Shown: in pieces, positions 59,870-64,000 of the stretch
How the letters are laid out: the number at the start of each line of letters is the position of its first letter
Position numbering within the stretch: position 1 is the first letter of the stretch
Source of the DNA: Paraburkholderia youngii
GTDB lineage: Bacteria > Pseudomonadota > Gammaproteobacteria > Burkholderiales > Burkholderiaceae
Direction of reading: 5' to 3'
Length of the DNA: 64,000 nucleotides
Assembly (NCBI RefSeq): GCF_013366925.1
Contig: NZ_JAALDK010000001.1
Coordinates: 3,651,165-3,715,164 of the forward strand
The notes under the pieces: generated by a model
Told to the model about the DNA's origin: nothing
The model's database searches: none
The model's input: only the letters and a program-made list of their open reading frames with translations
Translations under genes and position numbers: made by a program

Positions 59870-62185
59870 ATGTCTGCCATCCCAACGCAGCACCTGTCCC
59901 AGCCGAGTATGCGTGAGCGCTTTCACCGGCGCTCGCTCGAGCATCAGCGGCCGCTTGCCCTCGTGAAGCTGGGCTTCACGGTGCTTGCGTTCCTGTCGAT
60001 GGTGGCGGCGCGCGAACTGGTCGGCGCGCCGGCCGCGCCGCTCGGATACCGGCTACTGTGCGCGTTCGTGCTTGCGCTGCTGGTACTGGCGATCCCATCC
60101 ACGAAATCGACGGCGCTGTTCGGCGCAATCTGCGTCGCATACGAGCTGGTGCTGATCGGCGGGCTCGTGCTGAATGCGCAAGGCCTGGCACAGCCGTTGC
60201 CGTGGCTCTTGCCGGCGTTCGTCGTGATACCGATCTGCGCGGCGCCGATATGGCTCACGCCCGCGCATTTCGCCACCGGCAGCGCGCTGTTCTACGCGGT
60301 GGCGATCGCGTTGCTGCGCGGCAAATCTCAGGCGCCCGAGGTCGACGTGGCCGTGTGGACGTGGGTCATCGCAATCGGCGCGCCGACGACGGCGGTGTTC
60401 CATTTCGCCTTCTACCATTTCCGGCGCAATCACTTTCTGCTCGAAAGCCAGCTCGCGCAGCTCGCCGCGACCGATTCTCTGACGGGCCTGCAAAACCGCC
60501 GCTCGTTCGTCAAGCACGCGGAGGCACGACTTGAGACGCTGGCGCCGGGCGCGCAGATCAGCGCGATCTTCCTCGACATCGACAGCTTCAAGTCGCTCAA
60601 CGACCGCTTCGGCCATGCGGTCGGCGACCATGCGCTGTTTCAGGTCGCGCAGGTGCTGAAGGACGCGGTCGCGCTTTACCACAGCGTGAGCCGCATCGGC
60701 GGCGAAGAGTTCGCGCTGCTGATCGACGACGACCTCACCGGCGCGCTGCAATTCGCCGAGCGGCTGCGCCTCGACATCTCCGCGATCGAACGGCCGGACG
60801 GCAATCTCACCGCGAGCTTCGGCGTGGCCGAGCACCGGCGCGGCGAAAGCTTCATGGTGCTGCTCGATCGCGCGGACGAAGCGTTGCTGCGGGCGAAGCA
60901 GACGGGCCGCAACCGTGTCTGCGCGGAGCGCGCGCTACCGTTCGACGCGCTGCAGCTGCCGTTCGACGACGTGCTTGCGCCGCGTTACCGCTGGGAAGAC
61001 TTCTATCTGATCTCGCACTTCCAGCCGCTCTACAGCCTGTCGCATCAGAAGCAGGTCGGTTTCGAGGCGCTGCTGCGCGGTGAGCACGACGACGGCACGC
61101 TGGTGCCGCCGGTCGTGATGTTCGCGCCGAAGCCGTCGAGCGACGAAGGCGCGCTCGACCGCGCGAGCCACGCGGTGCATCTCGGCAACGCGCGCCGCGC
61201 GCTGCCCGGCGATGCGTGGCTGTTCCTGAACATCCTGCCGTCCACCTTCGTCGCCGACGGCTATGCCGACCAGTTGACGAAGATCGTGCGCGCCGCGGGG
61301 CTCGAACCCGAGCGCGTGATTCTGGAGATCCTCGAATCGCATGGCGGCAGCGTCGACGAGATGTCGCGCGCGGCGGCGCGCTATCGCCAGCACGGCTTCC
61401 TGATCGCCGTCGACGACTTCGGCGCGGGCCAGTCGAACCTCGACCGGCTGCTGCGGATTCGGCCGGACATCGTGAAGCTCGACGGCGAGCTGATTCGCGC
61501 GACCACGCACGGCACGCAGCAGCCGATCCTGCCGAAGCTGGTCTCGCTGCTGCATCAGGCGGGGATGCTGGTGGTCGTCGAAGGTGTCGAGACGACCGAC
61601 GAGCTGATTCTCGCGGTCGAGTCGAATGTCGATTTCGCGCAGGGCTATCTGCTCGGGCGGCCCGCTGTCGAGATCGCGCCGCCCGAGTCGGTGCATCGCC
61701 AGATCGACGATGCATTCGACGTGATCGCGCAGGGCCGCGCGCATCAGTATGCGTTGTTCGAATCCGAGCTGGAGCCGTACCGGGTCGAACTGCGGCGCGC
61801 GGCCGACGGCTTGCGCGCCGGCGTCACGATGGACGACGCGTTCGCGCTGCTCGCGACCTTCAAGCGCTGCATCAGCTGCTTCCTTCTCGACGATACCGGC
61901 CGCCAGATCGGTCATGAGGTGCGCGGGCCGGCATGGTGCAAGGACGCCGCGTCGCTGCAGCCGGTCGCGAATCCGCGCGATGCGCGCTGGGATCATCGGC
62001 CGTACTTCCGCAATGCGGTGCTGCTGCCCGGCGAGGCGATCACCAGTAATCCGTATCTGTCGCTCGCGAGCGGGCGGCCGTGCATCGCGGTGACACTGGC
62101 CGTGCAATTGGCGAACGGGCGCTGTGTGATGGGGGTCGAGCTGGATTGGTCGGCGCGAGGCTTGCCCTGGCCGGCGGGGGAGTAG
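59870..62185 (+). CDS. GGDEF-EAL protein with N-terminal membrane domain and uncharacterised C-terminal domain
   Basis: A 771-residue membrane protein with about five or six helices in residues 30-182. The GGDEF domain has an intact 'RIGGEEF' (277-281) but no RxxD inhibitory site (Ala and His at those positions). The EAL domain keeps its catalytic residues: 'VGFEALLRG' (399-401), 'LFLNILPS', 'LEILES', 'AVDDFGAGQS', 'VKLDGEL', 'VVEGVET' and 'FAQGYLLGRP'. The last 150 residues ('KRCISCFLLDDTGRQIG' and 'RDARWDHRPYFRNAV') resemble a Cache/PAS-like sensory domain. It may synthesise and degrade cyclic di-GMP for the cellulose synthase transcribed divergently. Confidence 0.9.
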   Translation: MSAIPTQHLSQPSMRERFHRRSLEHQRPLALVKLGFTVLAFLSMVAARELVGAPAAPLGYRLLCAFVLALLVLAIPSTKSTALFGAICVAYELVLIGGLVLNAQGLAQPLPWLLPAFVVIPICAAPIWLTPAHFATGSALFYAVAIALLRGKSQAPEVDVAVWTWVIAIGAPTTAVFHFAFYHFRRNHFLLESQLAQLAATDSLTGLQNRRSFVKHAEARLETLAPGAQISAIFLDIDSFKSLNDRFGHAVGDHALFQVAQVLKDAVALYHSVSRIGGEEFALLIDDDLTGALQFAERLRLDISAIERPDGNLTASFGVAEHRRGESFMVLLDRADEALLRAKQTGRNRVCAERALPFDALQLPFDDVLAPRYRWEDFYLISHFQPLYSLSHQKQVGFEALLRGEHDDGTLVPPVVMFAPKPSSDEGALDRASHAVHLGNARRALPGDAWLFLNILPSTFVADGYADQLTKIVRAAGLEPERVILEILESHGGSVDEMSRAAARYRQHGFLIAVDDFGAGQSNLDRLLRIRPDIVKLDGELIRATTHGTQQPILPKLVSLLHQAGMLVVVEGVETTDELILAVESNVDFAQGYLLGRPAVEIAPPESVHRQIDDAFDVIAQGRAHQYALFESELEPYRVELRRAADGLRAGVTMDDAFALLATFKRCISCFLLDDTGRQIGHEVRGPAWCKDAASLQPVANPRDARWDHRPYFRNAVLLPGEAITSNPYLSLASGRPCIAVTLAVQLANGRCVMGVELDWSARGLPWPAGE

Positions 62186-62191
62186 GGGAAG

Positions 62192-62227
62192 GCCGCGAGC
62201 GCGGATGGGGGGCGGCCCGCGGCTTTT
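62192..62227 (+). terminator. weak terminator candidate after the GGDEF-EAL gene
   Basis: GCCGCG and CGCGGC can pair across a 20-base loop and the stem is followed by TTTT. The long loop makes it doubtful. Confidence 0.3.
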
Positions 62228-62242
62228 GCGTCCGCTTTTGCG

Positions 62243-63046
62243 CTAATACCCGCCTTTGACCTGCGGTGCCATCGCCGCCGTGTTTTTGTACGACGCGGCG
62301 AGGTCCGCGGCTGCGCGACTCAGCAAGCCGGTGTCCGTGCCGACCGCGACGAAGCTCGCGCCCGCTGCCAGATATTCAGCCGCCAGCGCGGGATCGGGTG
62401 CGAGCACGCCCGCGGCCTTGCCAGCGCCGCGCACGGTATCGATGCCGCGGCGAATCGCGTCGCGCACGCGTGCGTCGCCCGGTTTGCCCAGCAATCCCAT
62501 CGACGCGCTCAGGTCCGACGGCCCGAAAAACACGCCATCGACGCCATCCACGCGCGCGATCTCCGCGAGACTGTCGAGGCTCTGCACGGTTTCCGCCTGC
62601 ACGATCACGCACAGTTCGTCGGCGGCGGTGTTCAGATAGTCGGGCACACGATTCCAGCGCGACGCGCGCGCGAGTGCGCTGCCGACGCCGCGAATGCCCA
62701 GCGGCGGATAGCGCGTGGCCGCGACCGCATCGAGCGCCTGCGCGGCCGTGTCGATCATCGGCAGCAGCAGCGTTTGCGCGCCGATGTCGAGCAACTGCTT
62801 GATCAGCGCGGCGTCGCTCTTCACCGGCCGCACGACCGGATGCGACGGATACGCGGCGACCGCCTGCAACTGCGACAGCGTGCTGCGTACGTCGTTCGGC
62901 GCGTGCTCGTTGTCGATCAGCAGCCAGTCGAAACCGGCGGTGGCGAGCAGTTCGGTCACATAGGCGTCGGCGAGCGCGGCCCACAAGCCGAACTGCGGCC
63001 TGCCGTCAGCGAGTGCGCGTTTGAAGGGGTTGGTCGGCAAGGACAT
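62243..63046 (-). CDS. hpaI: 4-hydroxy-2-oxoheptanedioate aldolase
   Basis: A 267-residue class II aldolase of the HpcH/HpaI family, which splits 4-hydroxy-2-oxoheptanedioate into pyruvate and succinic semialdehyde, the last step of homoprotocatechuate degradation. Signatures are '[14 protein letters not shown]', '[11 protein letters not shown]', '[11 protein letters not shown]' (metal glutamate) and '[17 protein letters not shown]' (metal aspartate). It is ten bases downstream of hpaH in the same operon. Confidence 0.92.
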   Translation of the reverse strand: MSLPTNPFKRALADGRPQFGLWAALADAYVTELLATAGFDWLLIDNEHAPNDVRSTLSQLQAVAAYPSHPVVRPVKSDAALIKQLLDIGAQTLLLPMIDTAAQALDAVAATRYPPLGIRGVGSALARASRWNRVPDYLNTAADELCVIVQAETVQSLDSLAEIARVDGVDGVFFGPSDLSASMGLLGKPGDARVRDAIRRGIDTVRGAGKAAGVLAPDPALAAEYLAAGASFVAVGTDTGLLSRAAADLAASYKNTAAMAPQVKGGY

Positions 63047-63056
63047 GTCGTTGCTC

Positions 63057-63860
63057 TCAGATGAAATTCAAACCGATGCCGCCCAGCGGGCCATAGTCGA
63101 CGTGGAACGTGTCGCCCGCGCGGGCCGGAATCGGGCTCGTGAATGAGCCGCTCAGGATGACGTCGCCCGCGTTCAATGATTCGTCGTACGGAGCAATCTT
63201 GTTGGCGAGCCACGCGACGCCGGTGGCCGGATGGTTGAGCACCGCCGCCGCGAGCCCGCTTTCCTCGACCGCGCCGTTCTTGTACAGCAGCGCGCCGACC
63301 CAGCGCAGGTCGACGTCGAGCGGACGCACGGGCCTGCCGCCGAGCACGACGCCCGCGTTGGCGGCGAAGTCGGAGATCGTGTCGTAGACCTTGCGCGGCG
63401 CGCGCGTTTCGCGATCGAACTGCTCGATGCGGGCGTCGATGATTTCGATGGCCGGCGTTACATAGGCGGTCGCGTCGAGCACATCGAACAGCGTGACGCG
63501 TGGCCCCTTCAACGGTTTGTTCAGCACGAACGCGAGTTCCACTTCGACGCGCGGCGCGATGAAACGATCCGCGCGAATGTCCTGGCCGCTGTCGATGAAC
63601 ATGCTGTCGAGCAGCGGCGCGTAGTCGGGTTCGTCGATCTGCGACGAGCGCTGCATCGCGCGCGACGTCAGGCCGATCTTCCTGCCCTTGATGACATGGC
63701 CTTCGGCGAGTTTCAGCTTGACCCACTCGCGTTGAATCGCGTAGCCGTCCTGTACGGTCATCTGCGGATACTGCGCGGAAAAATGGCGCAGCTGCGTGCG
63801 GGTCTTTTCCGCGTGATCGAGTTGCGCGGCGAGGTCGCGAAGGGTTTGTTCGTCTAGCAT
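63057..63860 (-). CDS. hpaH: 2-oxo-hept-4-ene-1,7-dioate hydratase
   Basis: A 267-residue hydratase of the HpaH/HpcG family in the fumarylacetoacetase-like superfamily. It adds water to 2-oxo-hept-4-ene-1,7-dioate to give the substrate of HpaI. '[13 protein letters not shown]', '[14 protein letters not shown]' with the metal-binding glutamates, and '[13 protein letters not shown]' are typical. It starts six bases after the hpaF stop and is followed by hpaI. Confidence 0.92.
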   Translation of the reverse strand: MLDEQTLRDLAAQLDHAEKTRTQLRHFSAQYPQMTVQDGYAIQREWVKLKLAEGHVIKGRKIGLTSRAMQRSSQIDEPDYAPLLDSMFIDSGQDIRADRFIAPRVEVELAFVLNKPLKGPRVTLFDVLDATAYVTPAIEIIDARIEQFDRETRAPRKVYDTISDFAANAGVVLGGRPVRPLDVDLRWVGALLYKNGAVEESGLAAAVLNHPATGVAWLANKIAPYDESLNAGDVILSGSFTSPIPARAGDTFHVDYGPLGGIGLNFI

Positions 63861-63866
63861 GATGTG

Positions 63867-64000
63867 TCAGCCCTTGAGCCGCGCATGCAGATTGTTGTGT
63901 TTCCAGGTGCCCGCTTCGCTGAACTCGTTGATTTCGAGCGACAACGCGAGCCCCTGCCGTTCGAACTCAGTGGCGAAGCACTGCTTGATCAGCGCGAACA
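63867..64000 (-). CDS. hpaF: 5-carboxymethyl-2-hydroxymuconate isomerase, C-terminal part (cut by window edge)
   Basis: The last 44 residues are visible and read '...LSLEINEFSEAGTWKHNN' then 'LHARLKG' and stop. This matches the C-terminal end of HpaF/HpcD isomerases of homoprotocatechuate degradation. The start lies outside the window. Position directly before hpaH supports the call. Confidence 0.8.
   Translation of the reverse strand, partial: FALIKQCFATEFERQGLALSLEINEFSEAGTWKHNNLHARLKG

Overview
The window comes from a GC-rich betaproteobacterium of the Burkholderia sensu lato group, most likely Paraburkholderia. The grounds are high-GC codon use throughout, a betaproteobacterial type I cellulose operon in the order bcsD-bcsP-bcsQ-bcsA-bcsB-bcsZ-bcsC, and a set of LysE/LysR, RND and hpa genes usual for that group. 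These assignments rest on reading motifs, not on database searches. No rRNA, tRNA, insertion sequence, prophage or CRISPR array was seen.

Region 1 (1-10310) is a mixed accessory stretch on the + strand. It holds a SulP anion transporter, a PAP2 phosphatase, a chemoreceptor that lacks its N-terminal membrane anchor, an FmdB-type zinc ribbon, a degenerate receiver-like protein, a SetA-like MFS exporter, a radical SAM/SPASM enzyme and a haloacetate-dehalogenase-like hydrolase.

Region 2 (10405-15571) is the most interesting block. A type I glutamine synthetase is followed by three tightly spaced genes: an iron-sulfur subunit, a fumarate reductase/succinate dehydrogenase-like flavoprotein and a NuoF-like NADH/FMN/[4Fe-4S] subunit. 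Together they read as a soluble NAD(H)-linked dicarboxylate oxidoreductase with no membrane anchor. I do not recognise it as a characterised enzyme.

Region 3 (15595-24202) has an SLC13 permease, a gamma-glutamyltransferase, a 72-residue membrane protein and a lactate-permease-family transporter in one direction on the minus strand. A LysE exporter, a LysR regulator and a VOC protein follow.

Region 4 (24615-32985) is an RND efflux operon (pump, adaptor, outer-membrane factor) followed by an OmpR-type two-component pair, with dinB converging on it. Region 5 (34384-46192) carries a CSS/EAL phosphodiesterase, a cytochrome b561 plus two YceI proteins, an ArsB-like permease, a degenerate EF-hand protein next to a second two-component pair, and a large hybrid histidine kinase.

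Region 6 (46512-62185) is the cellulose operon on the minus strand, with a GGDEF-EAL protein transcribed divergently from it. The shared 495-base spacer carries four copies of an AACGTT(T/A)GCC element. BcsA has a PilZ domain, so the window holds both an effector and candidate turnover enzymes of cyclic di-GMP. Region 7 (62243-64000) is the 3' part of a homoprotocatechuate operon (hpaF partial, hpaH, hpaI).
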